The position numbers were made by a program, and so were the translations under genes. From JANOYC01 sp031428675 (GTDB taxonomy: Bacteria > Actinomycetota > Actinomycetes > Actinomycetales > Microbacteriaceae): a stretch of 38,453 nucleotides of DNA. The notes below the pieces were generated by a model that was not told where the DNA came from, searched no databases, and saw only the letters and a list, made by a program, of their open reading frames with translations. The DNA is taken from the NCBI GenBank assembly GCA_031428675.1, contig JANOYC010000174.1:1-38453 (forward strand), given 5' to 3'. Positions 1-7,929 of the stretch are shown one piece after another (the stretch's first letter is position 1; every line of letters starts with the position of its first letter).

Positions 1-200
1 GCGACCTTTCGTGAGCGTGCGTCGGTGTGGAAGAAGAACCCGCGTTCGTCGAACTCGCTGAGGAGCACGGTGCGCGCATCCGGAATGCCCGTGTCGTTGA
101 CCGTAGACAGCGTCAGCTGCGGCCGGTCGGGATCGGAATTCGCGGGAAGCCAGTCCGTCATGAGCGCCCACACGGCAGGCGGCAGTGACGTGCCGCTCAC
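1..200 (-). CDS. PNPOx-family flavoprotein (pyridoxamine 5'-phosphate oxidase-like), partial
   Basis: The reverse strand reads from a GTG at 200 without a stop to the window edge (about 66 residues), so only the N-terminus is present. The segment PDARTVLLSEFDERGFFFHT followed by SRK matches the FMN-binding N-terminal part of the PdxH/PNPOx split-barrel family, where an Arg-x-Val-Leu-Leu strand, a D/E-x-x-G-F turn and Ser-Arg-Lys contact FMN phosphate. Its GTG overlaps the stop of the creatininase-family gene by 4 nt (GTGA), so the two are probably translationally coupled and this is the last visible gene of the leftward catabolic operon. It could be true PdxH or a related flavin enzyme acting on the operon's substrate; the missing C-terminus would decide. 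The family call is good, the substrate unknown. Confidence 0.75.
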   Translation of the reverse strand, partial: MSGTSLPPAVWALMTDWLPANSDPDRPQLTLSTVNDTGIPDARTVLLSEFDERGFFFHTDARSRKV

Positions 201-979
201 GACAGCGCCCGGGTCGGAAATCTGCCGATCTCATTGAGCGCTGCAACGCCGTGCGCGACCGCATGATCAAACAGCGTGGCTCCCCATTCTGCAGAGGCTT
301 CGGTTGGGTCGCCGATAACCCCGGACGCGCCGAAATCGTTTGACAGCCAGCCGAAACTCACGGCGCCGCCGTTGAACTTCACCTGTTCGAACCCGGCGAT
401 GTTGTCGGGCACCGAGCGCTCTGCGAGCGTCAGGTCAACGAGCTCCGGCCGCAGGTGCATGATCATCGACGTTTCCCCGTGACCGCCGTGAATTCCGAAG
501 CCGCGCTCGTCTGGGCCATCCGTGCCGTCGCCGGCGGGGATGCCGACGCCCATAAGAAACGTGCGCAAGCCGAAGCGTCGCCGCAATTCGCGAAGCGCCA
601 CCTGGAGCAAGGCGATGTTGCCACCGTGACCGTTGTAGAACACGAGTGTTCGCGCTGGCGTGGCAGCGACGGAGCGGCCGATGTCGATCACGGTGGCCAG
701 CAGCGTCTCGGCGGTCAGCCACACGGTGCCCGGAGCCCAGTGGTGCTCGTCAGATTTCGTATAGGCGAGCGATGGAAGCAACCACACGTCGTCTCCAGCG
801 TCGGCGGCGGCCTCGACTACCGCGCGACCGATGAGATCGGCCATCAGAAAATCGGTCGCGAGCGGTAAATGCGGGCCGTGGTGCTCGATGGCTCCGGTCG
901 GCAGCACGAGAATCGAGTCGGCGGAAAGGGCAGCGGATGCCGCAGGCCCCGACAGCAGAACGAGGTCGCGCCCCGTCAC
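197..979 (-). CDS. creatininase-family amidohydrolase
   Basis: A 260-residue protein of the creatininase/creatinine amidohydrolase superfamily, whose members open small cyclic amides with a binuclear metal site. Visible metal-site motifs are E32, H34 and D43 in GAIEHHGPHLPLATD, H118 in YNGHGGN, and H167/E169 in GGHGETS, in the same order and spacing as in creatininase. Length is normal for the family (240-270). The ATG at 979 overlaps the stop of the FAD oxidoreductase gene (ATGA) and its own stop overlaps the next start, so it sits inside a tightly coupled operon. In this setting it may open a lactam or imide ring made by the upstream oxidoreductases; that role is inferred. The family also includes deformylases and other ring hydrolases, so creatinine should not be assumed as the substrate. 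Confidence 0.85.
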   Translation of the reverse strand: MTGRDLVLLSGPAASAALSADSILVLPTGAIEHHGPHLPLATDFLMADLIGRAVVEAAADAGDDVWLLPSLAYTKSDEHHWAPGTVWLTAETLLATVIDIGRSVAATPARTLVFYNGHGGNIALLQVALRELRRRFGLRTFLMGVGIPAGDGTDGPDERGFGIHGGHGETSMIMHLRPELVDLTLAERSVPDNIAGFEQVKFNGGAVSFGWLSNDFGASGVIGDPTEASAEWGATLFDHAVAHGVAALNEIGRFPTRALS

Positions 980-2310
980 AACTGACTTCCGGTGTCGATG
1001 CCGGGCTTCGCCTGCAGCTTGCCCGGATTGAGCAGGTGCTGCGGGTCGGTGGTCGACGCGAGCGCAGCCGTGCGCTCCGGCTCATAGTCGACGAACCACT
1101 GGTGCGGATTGTGGTAACCGACGCCCAGGGCGGCGAGACGATCGAACCCGGCATAGACCTCGTCGGCGCTCGTGTACACGCCCGCGAGCATACCGATCGG
1201 CCGGCCCTTTTGCGCTTCAATGTGCAGCATCCCACCGGGGTACACGGCGTGCACCTCGTCAATACGGTCGATGAGTGCGTCGCCGGCGACCTCCACGTGG
1301 AAGTACGTGTTCGGATAGGCCTTCTGTAACCACTCGATCGGGTGGTTGTACGACATCATGCTGATCTTCATCGAGGTCTGCGCACCGTCGCGCACGTCCT
1401 CGATGCGACCACCGGCGGCTTCGACCAGTCGCGTCGCGTCAGACACGCTGTCGGCGTCGAGAATCGCTCTGAGGCTCGCGCGATCCTTCGGGATCCCCGG
1501 GTCGGCCGGAAGCGCGTTGGCGAGCGTGGCCAGATCGGCCGAGACCAATCGGGGCGTCGGATCCAGGCCTGCGAACGGTCGGATCACGCTGAGCGCCTGG
1601 TCGAAGGTATCGAAACTCGCGAATAAACCGCGCCAGTCCTGGAGGGGTTCGAGCGCGATCGTTGCCCGCGCGATGATTCCAGCGGTGCCGTAATTATGGA
1701 TGTACGGGTCGGCATCCGTGCCCTCGACGTGCACAAGAGTCGCATCCGGCACGGCGTGCACGACGTCGAGGGCGAGCGCGAAACCGTGGTGCAGCATTCC
1801 GTGCTTGATCGATCCGGTGCCGCCCGATCCACCGGAGAGGAAACCCCCGATCGACGATTGCGCGGTGGACGGATACATCAGTACTTGCTGGCCGGTCTTG
1901 TTCGCCGCCTGCTCAATCGCCACGAGCGTCGCGCCGGCATCCGCGGTCAGGAAGCCATCGCCGACCTCGATGATGGCACGCGCCCGGGACATGTCGAGCA
2001 CGAGCCCTCCCGCCATCGGGATCGCTTGACCGTAGTTGCCCGTTCCCTTGCCGCGCGGAGTGATCGGCACTGCGTGCCGCACCGCCGCGCCGACGGTCTC
2101 GGCGATCTGCTCCGCGGTGGACGGGAATGCGACCAGGTCGGCGAGCCCCAGCGGCAACTGCTCGCTAATCACGGGGGAGAGCTTGGAGCCGTCCACGCTC
2201 GCTTTCTCGCGGGAAGCGAGCTCGACGCTCACGCCCTTGTCTCCGAGCAGCGCGCGCAATTCGGCTTCGAGCGCGGCGATCGCGGTGGTGGTGGCTGTGG
2301 TGCTAATCAT
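976..2310 (-). CDS. FAD-binding oxidoreductase (VAO/PCMH type)
   Basis: A 444-residue flavoprotein of the vanillyl-alcohol oxidase/glycolate oxidase (GlcD-like) group, which usually oxidises alpha-hydroxy acids, alcohols or amines. The FAD-binding PCMH half shows PRGKGTGNYGQ near residue 87, TADAGATL near 120 and a Gly/Ser-rich PSTAQSSIGGFLSGGSGGTG loop near 147; the C-terminus ends in the typical LLNPGKL. I chose the ATG at 2310 because AGGAG lies 9 nt upstream and it begins just after the SDR stop; an open frame runs on to 2556 but lies within the SDR gene. Its stop overlaps the creatininase start by 4 nt. The neighbouring SDR suggests consecutive oxidation steps on one substrate. Exact substrate not predictable. 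Confidence 0.85.
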   Translation of the reverse strand: MISTTATTTAIAALEAELRALLGDKGVSVELASREKASVDGSKLSPVISEQLPLGLADLVAFPSTAEQIAETVGAAVRHAVPITPRGKGTGNYGQAIPMAGGLVLDMSRARAIIEVGDGFLTADAGATLVAIEQAANKTGQQVLMYPSTAQSSIGGFLSGGSGGTGSIKHGMLHHGFALALDVVHAVPDATLVHVEGTDADPYIHNYGTAGIIARATIALEPLQDWRGLFASFDTFDQALSVIRPFAGLDPTPRLVSADLATLANALPADPGIPKDRASLRAILDADSVSDATRLVEAAGGRIEDVRDGAQTSMKISMMSYNHPIEWLQKAYPNTYFHVEVAGDALIDRIDEVHAVYPGGMLHIEAQKGRPIGMLAGVYTSADEVYAGFDRLAALGVGYHNPHQWFVDYEPERTAALASTTDPQHLLNPGKLQAKPGIDTGSQL

Positions 2311-2321
2311 GGGGGACGCTC

Positions 2322-3080
2322 CTAGTGGGTAATCATGCCGCCGGTGACGTTGATCGCCTGGCCGGTGAGGTAATTCGAGTCGTCGGATGCGAGAAAGAGC
2401 GCAACCGAAGCGACGTCGTCGGGTTCGCCCAGGCGGCCCAGCGGAGAGTATCCGCGCCACGTCTCGATGTCTTCGGGGTTGCGTGTGGCGGCACCCATGT
2501 CGGTGAGGATGTAGCCGGGACACAGCGAGTTCGCTCGGATGCCGTGCGAGCCCCATTCGAGCGCGGCCTGGCGGGTGAGAGCGACGACGGCTGCCTTCGA
2601 GGCCGGATATGCGCCTTCGCCGGCACCACCCTTCTTGGCGGCCATGCTCGCAAGGTTGATGATCGTTCCGCCTGTGCCGGCGGCGATCATGCTGCGCGCG
2701 CTCACTTGCATGGTGGTGAGCATCGCCCGGGCATTGATGGAGAAGGTGTCGTTCCAGTCCGTCACGGTCAGCTCGAGCAGCGGGGAGAACCGCAGGATGC
2801 CCGCGCTGTTGACGAGGATGTCGACGCCGCCGAGCGCGTCGAGCGCGAGCTGGGTGGCGGATGCCGCGCTTGCCGGGTCGAGTAGCTCGACGTCGATGAA
2901 ATCGGCTCCGATCGACGTCGCGAGGGCCGAGCCCTCGGTGACGAGTCGATCGAGAATGACGACGCGAGCGCCTTCCGCCCGAAAGCGAGAGGCGATCGCG
3001 CCGCCGATGCCACGAGCCCCACCAGTGATGACGGCTCTTCTGCCGGCGAGCCGGCCCGTCATCGCTGGTGGGGTCGTCAT
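2322..3080 (-). CDS. SDR-family NAD(P)-dependent oxidoreductase
   Basis: A 252-residue classical short-chain dehydrogenase/reductase. It has the Rossmann dinucleotide motif TGGARGIGGAIA near residue 20, the NSAG motif near 90, catalytic Ser in INLASMAA, and Tyr-x-x-x-Lys in YPASKAA near 158, followed by the LCPGYILTDM segment and a C-terminal SSNYLTGQAINVTGG typical of FabG-like enzymes. All catalytic residues are present. It lies between the transporter lipoprotein gene and the FAD oxidoreductase gene, 11 nt before the start of the latter. It probably interconverts an alcohol and a carbonyl in the pathway served by the operon. FabG-like enzymes are promiscuous, so the sequence does not fix the substrate. 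Confidence 0.88.
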   Translation of the reverse strand: MTTPPAMTGRLAGRRAVITGGARGIGGAIASRFRAEGARVVILDRLVTEGSALATSIGADFIDVELLDPASAASATQLALDALGGVDILVNSAGILRFSPLLELTVTDWNDTFSINARAMLTTMQVSARSMIAAGTGGTIINLASMAAKKGGAGEGAYPASKAAVVALTRQAALEWGSHGIRANSLCPGYILTDMGAATRNPEDIETWRGYSPLGRLGEPDDVASVALFLASDDSNYLTGQAINVTGGMITH

Positions 3081-3108
3081 GGTGCTGTCAGTTCAGGAAC
3101 GCGGGTTC

Positions 3109-4278
3109 CTAGAATCCAATCGACTCGTCGATGAACTCGTCGGTGAAGATGTCTTCGGCGGTGAGCCCGTCGACGATGTTCTTCTCGCTGTCATCCGCGT
3201 ACATCGTCGTGGCGATGTCGACGAGCGACTGGACACGTTCCATGTCCACGTTCCCGACCGTGCTGTCTGATCCGTTGCCGACGAGGCCGATGTCGAGTTG
3301 CGTCGCCACCGAGAAGTCCGCCACGCCTTCGCTGTAGACCCAGAACGTGTCGTAGGTCTCCACGGCGTCAAGGATGAGCGCATTGGTCTCGGCGGGTTCG
3401 GCGTAGTAGTCCACTTCAGCCTGTTGGAGTACCGGAACGAGCGCCGCGAGGCACTCCGCCGACTCGGTCACAGCGTCAGGAATGACGGAGACCACCGCAG
3501 CGTACTTCGGATAGCCAGCATCGTTGATGAGCTCGTAGGAGACTGGCTTGCCCCACTCCTCGATCTCGTTCTCGTAAATGTACGGCTCGGCCGAGGCGAA
3601 GCCCTGCTGGGCTACGGTGCCTTCGGCTGCGATAAACCCGGCGGGCGAACCGTCATACGAGTAGTCGAGTTGGTCCTCCGTGACAATTCCCTCCGAGAGG
3701 AAGTAGTCAATGTAGAAACCACCGGGGAACAGGCGGATTTTCGTGCCAGCGGCGCCGAGGTCGGCTATGGACTCCACTTCGGGGTTGGTTTCCGGATCCC
3801 ACATGATCATCTGAGGGTCCTTCTCGAGCGGAGCGAAAACACCGACGGTCGGGAATTCGCCAGAGTGCACGACGGCTTCATCGGTGCCGACATACCCCAT
3901 GAAGATCGAGTCGTCGGAGTACATCATCGCGTCGGGCTGAAGGAAGGCCGAACTCGCCGCGCCTCCGGCAATTACGGTGACGTCGACACCGGTGTACTCG
4001 CCTGCGGACATGAGCGGGCCGGTGACCGAGAATTCTGACTCGGTCTCGATCGTGTAGTTGTCGCCGACGAGCTCGTAGAGGTGCCCGTGCTCGGCCTCGG
4101 GGAACCAGTCCGTCGCGATACGGATGTCGGTGGGGCATCCGGCGGCGGCCAGGTCGACCGCGCCAATGGCGAGCTCGTTCGTGGTCTCCTCAGCCGCAGG
4201 CGTACTGCAGGCCGAGAGGGCGAGCGCGGTCGCGAGCGCGCGCGCGCCGACGATCGTGCGTGTTCGTGTTATTCGCAT
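3109..4278 (-). CDS. ABC transporter substrate-binding lipoprotein, NMT1/THI5-like
   Basis: A 389-residue secreted solute-binding protein. The start at 4278 is supported by AAAGGAG 4 nt upstream; a longer open frame to 4353 has no such site. Residues 1-24 form a lipoprotein signal with lipobox LSAC (Cys24). The mature protein has IRIATDWFPEAEHGHLY, close to the (D)WFPxxxHGGLY signature of the NMT1/THI5/SsuA-like binding proteins, whose known ligands include pyrimidine thiamin precursors, aliphatic sulfonates, taurine and riboflavin. It is the extracytoplasmic partner of the permease and ATPase encoded just upstream in the same operon. With the surrounding deaminases and hydrolases, a heterocyclic ligand is the best guess, but that is an inference from context. 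Confidence 0.85.
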   Translation of the reverse strand: MRITRTRTIVGARALATALALSACSTPAAEETTNELAIGAVDLAAAGCPTDIRIATDWFPEAEHGHLYELVGDNYTIETESEFSVTGPLMSAGEYTGVDVTVIAGGAASSAFLQPDAMMYSDDSIFMGYVGTDEAVVHSGEFPTVGVFAPLEKDPQMIMWDPETNPEVESIADLGAAGTKIRLFPGGFYIDYFLSEGIVTEDQLDYSYDGSPAGFIAAEGTVAQQGFASAEPYIYENEIEEWGKPVSYELINDAGYPKYAAVVSVIPDAVTESAECLAALVPVLQQAEVDYYAEPAETNALILDAVETYDTFWVYSEGVADFSVATQLDIGLVGNGSDSTVGNVDMERVQSLVDIATTMYADDSEKNIVDGLTAEDIFTDEFIDESIGF

Positions 4279-4334
4279 GGGACTCCTTTTATCTGTGGGG
4301 ATTGCTGTGCAGGGTGGTGTGGGCGGAAGTGCGG

Positions 4335-5156
4335 CTAGCTGGCGTCGTACCATTTGCCGACGGCAAGTTTGCGGATCAGTCCGAAGAGCAGGAAGACCAC
4401 GACGCCGAAGAGAACCGCGATGAGCACGGTCGCGAAAAGCTCCTGGTTGTCGAGTCGGCTCTGGTATTTGCGCATGAGGGCGCCGATGCCCACCACGCCG
4501 TTCTGGTAGAAAAAGTCACCGACGATGGCGCCGACGACCGCCAGTCCTGCCGAGATGCGGAGGCCGGCGAACACCGCGGGAGTGGCGGCAGGAAGCTCGA
4601 GCCGACAGAGTATGGTCAACCGCGATGCGTTCTGCAGCTGGAAGAGTTCGCGGTGGCTGCGGTCGACGGACTGGAGCCCGAACAAAGTGTTGGACACCAT
4701 CGGGAACAACGAGATCAGTACGCACACGACCACGCGAGCCCAGAAGGAGTCGGTGATCCAGACCCCGATGAGCGGCGCGATCGCGAGAATCGGGACCGCT
4801 TGAAGGATTACCGCGTACGGGAATGTCGACCGCTCAACCCAGCGAGCTTGGTTCATCGCGATTGCCCAGAAAATTCCGATGATCGAGGCGACAGCGAGGC
4901 CCACAAGGGCGACTTGGGCCGTCGTCAGGAACCCGTCGATGATGTCGGTCCTGGTCTTCTCGCTCGCGAACACGCCGACGACCTCATGAGGCGGTGGCAA
5001 CATGAAGTTGCGTGAGCCGAGCACGACGAGCGAGATGAAGTACCACAGCGCGACGACCGCGGCGAGAACGAGAACGGGCGGGCCCCACAGGCCAACCCGC
5101 GCTGGTCCGTCTCCCCTGGCACTCTGTCGCCGCCGCAGTGCTGTGTACCCTGACAT
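4335..5156 (-). CDS. ABC transporter permease, NitT/TauT (SsuC/ThiX) type
   Basis: A 273-residue inner-membrane permease with about six hydrophobic segments, the first at residues 25-48 (VLVLAAVVALWYFISLVVLG). The EAA-loop region around ELFQLQNASRLTILCRLELPAATPAVFAGLRIS matches the coupling helix of the SsuC/TauC/ThiX family, ending with the usual P-x-x-x-P-x-x-x-x-G-L-R pattern. Its ATG shares one base with the stop of the ATPase gene (TGATG), a strong sign of translational coupling. It forms the membrane channel of the importer with the ATPase (5156-5935) and the lipoprotein (3109-4278). One permease gene implies a homodimeric channel. Confidence 0.9.
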   Translation of the reverse strand: MSGYTALRRRQSARGDGPARVGLWGPPVLVLAAVVALWYFISLVVLGSRNFMLPPPHEVVGVFASEKTRTDIIDGFLTTAQVALVGLAVASIIGIFWAIAMNQARWVERSTFPYAVILQAVPILAIAPLIGVWITDSFWARVVVCVLISLFPMVSNTLFGLQSVDRSHRELFQLQNASRLTILCRLELPAATPAVFAGLRISAGLAVVGAIVGDFFYQNGVVGIGALMRKYQSRLDNQELFATVLIAVLFGVVVFLLFGLIRKLAVGKWYDAS

Positions 5157-5935
5157 CAGGAGTGGCCTTCTCTGAGCGCGTGGGAGACCTCGCCGACGAG
5201 TTCCGCGAATTCTCCGGTGAACCGGATCTCCGGGTCTCGCGGCATCTCGAACGGCACCTCGAAGGTGTCGACGATCGTGCCTGGTCGGCCCGACATGACG
5301 ATGACCTTCGTCGACAGGTACACCGCTTCTGACACCGAGTGGGTGATGAACAGGCCCGCAAATTGCTTGGCGACGAAGAGCCGGATGAGCTCATCGTTGA
5401 GGCGCTCGCGCGTGATTTCGTCGAGCGCGCCGAATGGCTCATCGAAGAGGAATATTTCGGGGTCGAGGGTGAGCGATCGAGCGAGCGAGGTGCGCATGCG
5501 CATTCCTCCCGAGAGAGCTTTCGGCAAGTGCTTCTCGAATCCGCGTAGGCCGACGAGCTCGATGGCTTCAGCCGCCTTCGCACGCCTATCCACCTTCGGC
5601 GTACCGTGCAGTTCGGCGAGGAGTTCCACGTTGGATTGCACCGTGCGCCACGGCAGGAGAGTTGCGTCTTGAAAGACGTATCCGATGCGGTTGGTATCGA
5701 GATCGACGGTACCGTGCGACGCGTTCTCGAGGCCCGAGGCGATGCGCAACAGCGTCGACTTGCCGCAACCAGACGGGCCGACTACGGTCACGAACTCGCC
5801 GCGATTGACGGTGAGGTCAACACCGGAAAGTGCGACCGTTCCGTCGGGGAAGGTCATGGCGACGTCGTGAAAGTCGAGGAGCGTCTTCGCTTCGGCACTT
5901 TCCGCGGTGCTGTCAGTCACGGCGGTAATGGTCAC
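5156..5935 (-). CDS. ABC transporter ATP-binding protein, NitT/TauT type
   Basis: A 259-residue nucleotide-binding subunit with Walker A GPSGCGKST (near residue 53), Q-loop FQDATLLPW, signature LSGGMRMR, Walker B IFLFDEPFGALD and switch histidine in ITHSVSEA. The LLPW after the Q-loop is typical of SsuB/TauB/ThiZ-type importers. It powers the importer formed with the two genes downstream. Its start lies 6 nt after the stop of the CodA-like amidohydrolase gene, so uptake and deamination are in one transcript, with the amidohydrolase first. Family and complex are clear; the transported compound is not. Confidence 0.92.
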   Translation of the reverse strand: MTITAVTDSTAESAEAKTLLDFHDVAMTFPDGTVALSGVDLTVNRGEFVTVVGPSGCGKSTLLRIASGLENASHGTVDLDTNRIGYVFQDATLLPWRTVQSNVELLAELHGTPKVDRRAKAAEAIELVGLRGFEKHLPKALSGGMRMRTSLARSLTLDPEIFLFDEPFGALDEITRERLNDELIRLFVAKQFAGLFITHSVSEAVYLSTKVIVMSGRPGTIVDTFEVPFEMPRDPEIRFTGEFAELVGEVSHALREGHS

Positions 5936-5941
5936 GAGGGA

Positions 5942-7198
5942 TCACCGCGATTCGAGGATCGGAATGCGAACTGTGGATGGGGTGGCCATGAAGGAACGGA
6001 CCTCGCTGTGAGCGACAAGCCGGCCGGCGTGAATGACGTACCGATCGGCGGGGGCGTTGGCAATGACATCCGAAAGGCTCTCGCCTCTCACCGCGAGAAG
6101 CTCGGCCTTCGCACCGGCGACGACGCCAGCCGCGGGTAGCCCCATGACTGATCTCGCACCGTCGCTCACCGCGCTGTACGCCTCGGTGAGGGTCAGATGC
6201 CCCGCCGTCACCAGGAGCGACGCGGTTTCGAGCGCGTCGCTGCGGCCGACGGGGTTGAACGGGTCGCGCACGTTGTCGGCGCCGGCGCCGACGCGAACGC
6301 CCGCATCGAGCAGCGCTCGCAACGCCGTGATGCCCCGCGGAGTCGAGACGGCATGATCCCAGCCCTGCAGGTAGAGGTTGGTGATCGGGAGGCTGATGAT
6401 GCCGATGTCGCTTGCAAGCACCTCGGTGATGACGTCGGCGAGGGTTTCTTCGTCGAGAGTGCCGAGTCGCACGCAGTGTCCGGCTGACACGGAACGTTCT
6501 TTCGGCCAGCTCCGCACGCGCCGGGCGAACTGCACGATGGTCGGTTCACCGGTGAGCCCTTCGTCGGTGTGCACGTCGACGCCGACCCCGACGCGCTCGG
6601 CAATGGCGAGCAGCCGTTCCAACTCGACGAGCGGCTCCGGAGCCAGATGCGGCGCGCCGCCGACGAGGTCGACGCCGAGGCCGATCGCCTCCTCAATGGT
6701 CGAATCAGGGATGTCGTCGCCGGGCAGCGCGACGAGTTCGATGTCGATGAGATCGCGCAGGTCGTTGCGGACGCGCACGAGCGCATGGGCACCGCGTAGC
6801 GGGTCGTCGCCGATGAGCATGTCGACATGACAGCGGATGGCCGTCGTTCCGTTGCGCAACATCGCGAGCGCCTGGCGACGTGCCCTATCCGCGATGTCGT
6901 CGATCGACATGACCGAGGAATAGGCCCGCCACGACGCAATTGCCGAGACCAAGTCGCCCATGGGCGGAGCGATGAGGTCCCACGAAAGAGCCTTGTCGAG
7001 GTGGGCGTGCGGTTCGGCGGGCGCCGTCATGACGAGAAAGCCGTCGACATCCAGTTGCTGGTTGACCGGGCGCGCGAGCGCGCTGCCGGCCGGAATCACT
7101 CCCGTGATGGTGTCGCCGGCAATCTCGATGTCGCACCTGCTGCCATCGGCGAGCGTGGCGTTCCTCAGCACCGAGAGCTGTCGAGGAAGAACAGTCAC
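5942..7198 (-). CDS. CodA-like amidohydrolase (cytosine-deaminase family)
   Basis: A 418-residue metal-dependent amidohydrolase. The HxH pair is H64/H66 in PAEPHAHLDKAL, followed by DVHTDEG, AGHCVRLG and GAGADNVRDPFNPVG, which match in order the metal and substrate residues of CodA-type cytosine/isocytosine/creatinine deaminases. I chose the GTG at 7198, which has an AAAGG-type site upstream and starts right before the family's N-terminal beta-strand; the open frame runs to an ATG at 7294 inside the promoter region. It is the first gene of the leftward operon and is divergent from the XRE-cupin regulator, with a perfect palindrome between them. It probably deaminates the imported heterocycle. 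Cytosine deaminase itself is possible but the sequence around the N-terminus is divergent, so only the family is called. Confidence 0.82.
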   Translation of the reverse strand: MTVLPRQLSVLRNATLADGSRCDIEIAGDTITGVIPAGSALARPVNQQLDVDGFLVMTAPAEPHAHLDKALSWDLIAPPMGDLVSAIASWRAYSSVMSIDDIADRARRQALAMLRNGTTAIRCHVDMLIGDDPLRGAHALVRVRNDLRDLIDIELVALPGDDIPDSTIEEAIGLGVDLVGGAPHLAPEPLVELERLLAIAERVGVGVDVHTDEGLTGEPTIVQFARRVRSWPKERSVSAGHCVRLGTLDEETLADVITEVLASDIGIISLPITNLYLQGWDHAVSTPRGITALRALLDAGVRVGAGADNVRDPFNPVGRSDALETASLLVTAGHLTLTEAYSAVSDGARSVMGLPAAGVVAGAKAELLAVRGESLSDVIANAPADRYVIHAGRLVAHSEVRSFMATPSTVRIPILESR

Positions 7199-7230
7199 GC
7201 TCGAGCCTTTCGGGGGGAGGGCACGCAAAA

Positions 7231-7249
7231 ATGTTGATAGCTTCAACAT
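7231..7249. promoter_or_regulatory. palindromic operator candidate for the XRE-cupin regulator
   Basis: ATGTTGA-TAGCT-TCAACAT is a perfect 7+7 bp inverted repeat with a 5-nt spacer, lying in the 140-bp gap between the divergent CodA-like gene and the XRE-cupin gene. A -10-like TAGATT on the reverse strand (7255-7260) would put the operon's transcription start at the palindrome's edge, as expected of a repressor site. Binding by the neighbouring regulator is inferred from position only. Confidence 0.55.
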
Positions 7250-7338
7250 GAGCGAATCTACGGATGCTAGGTTTCTGGCACGTAACGTGACCATTACCGT
7301 CAGCGCATCGACTTCGGCGCGAGCGCAAGGGGAGCCCT

Positions 7339-7929
7339 GTGATCGAGTCGGAAGCCGCTGTCGACGAGCAATCGGCGCTGCTCGGCGCGCGCATCCGGGA
7401 ACTGCGTTGCGCTCGTCGGTTGACGCTCGTGCAACTGGCCCAGCAGGCCGACTTGTCCCATTCGTTCCTCAGCCAATTGGAGCGCGGTCTCGCGAGGCCC
7501 AGCATCGGTTCCCTCGGGCGGATCGCTCGCGCGCTCGGGAGCAGCCAGCTGGAACTGCTCGCCGCTGTCGACGACGACATTGACCAGGTCGATCAATCAC
7601 CAACGGTGCTCGTTCGCGCCGACGAAGGCACGCAAGGCCCGTATGGCGAAGGACACGCGCGTTTGCTTGTGCACGGTCGGCGGCGATTTCACCCGATGGA
7701 GTTCACCGCGACCAATCAAGAGGCGGGAGATTTCTACGTGCACGACGAGGACGAGTTCATCCACGTCATCGACGGCACGGTTGTCGTGGAACTCCCGGGC
7801 GACGGGGAGTCGGTTTTGCGGCCGGGAGATTCGCTCTACTACGTTGGGGGCACCCCACACCGCTGGCGGGCGATCGATGCGGCGGGATACCGACTTTTCG
7901 TTGTCAAGGAAAAACCCGAAACGCTATGA
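7339..7929 (+). CDS. XRE-family regulator with C-terminal cupin domain
   Basis: A 196-residue transcription factor. Residues about 17-70 form a helix-turn-helix of the XRE/HTH_3 type (LGARIRELRCARRLTLVQLA, then LSHSFLSQLERG with the recognition helix, then PSIGSLGRIARALG). Residues about 120-190 form a cupin beta-barrel (GDFYVHDEDEFIHVIDGTV, then LRPGDSLYYVGGTPHRW), which in this family senses a small-molecule ligand. The GTG at 7339 has AGGGGAG upstream. It overlaps the reductase gene by 4 nt (ATGA). Its position opposite the catabolic operon, with a palindrome in the shared promoter region, suggests ligand-controlled repression of that operon and of itself. Confidence 0.9.
   Translation: MIESEAAVDEQSALLGARIRELRCARRLTLVQLAQQADLSHSFLSQLERGLARPSIGSLGRIARALGSSQLELLAAVDDDIDQVDQSPTVLVRADEGTQGPYGEGHARLLVHGRRRFHPMEFTATNQEAGDFYVHDEDEFIHVIDGTVVVELPGDGESVLRPGDSLYYVGGTPHRWRAIDAAGYRLFVVKEKPETL

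Noticed and set aside
2311..2556. N-terminal extension of the FAD oxidoreductase to an ATG at 2556
   Set aside because: The extra 82 residues are basic, low in conservation and fall inside the SDR gene; the ATG at 2310 has a good ribosome binding site.
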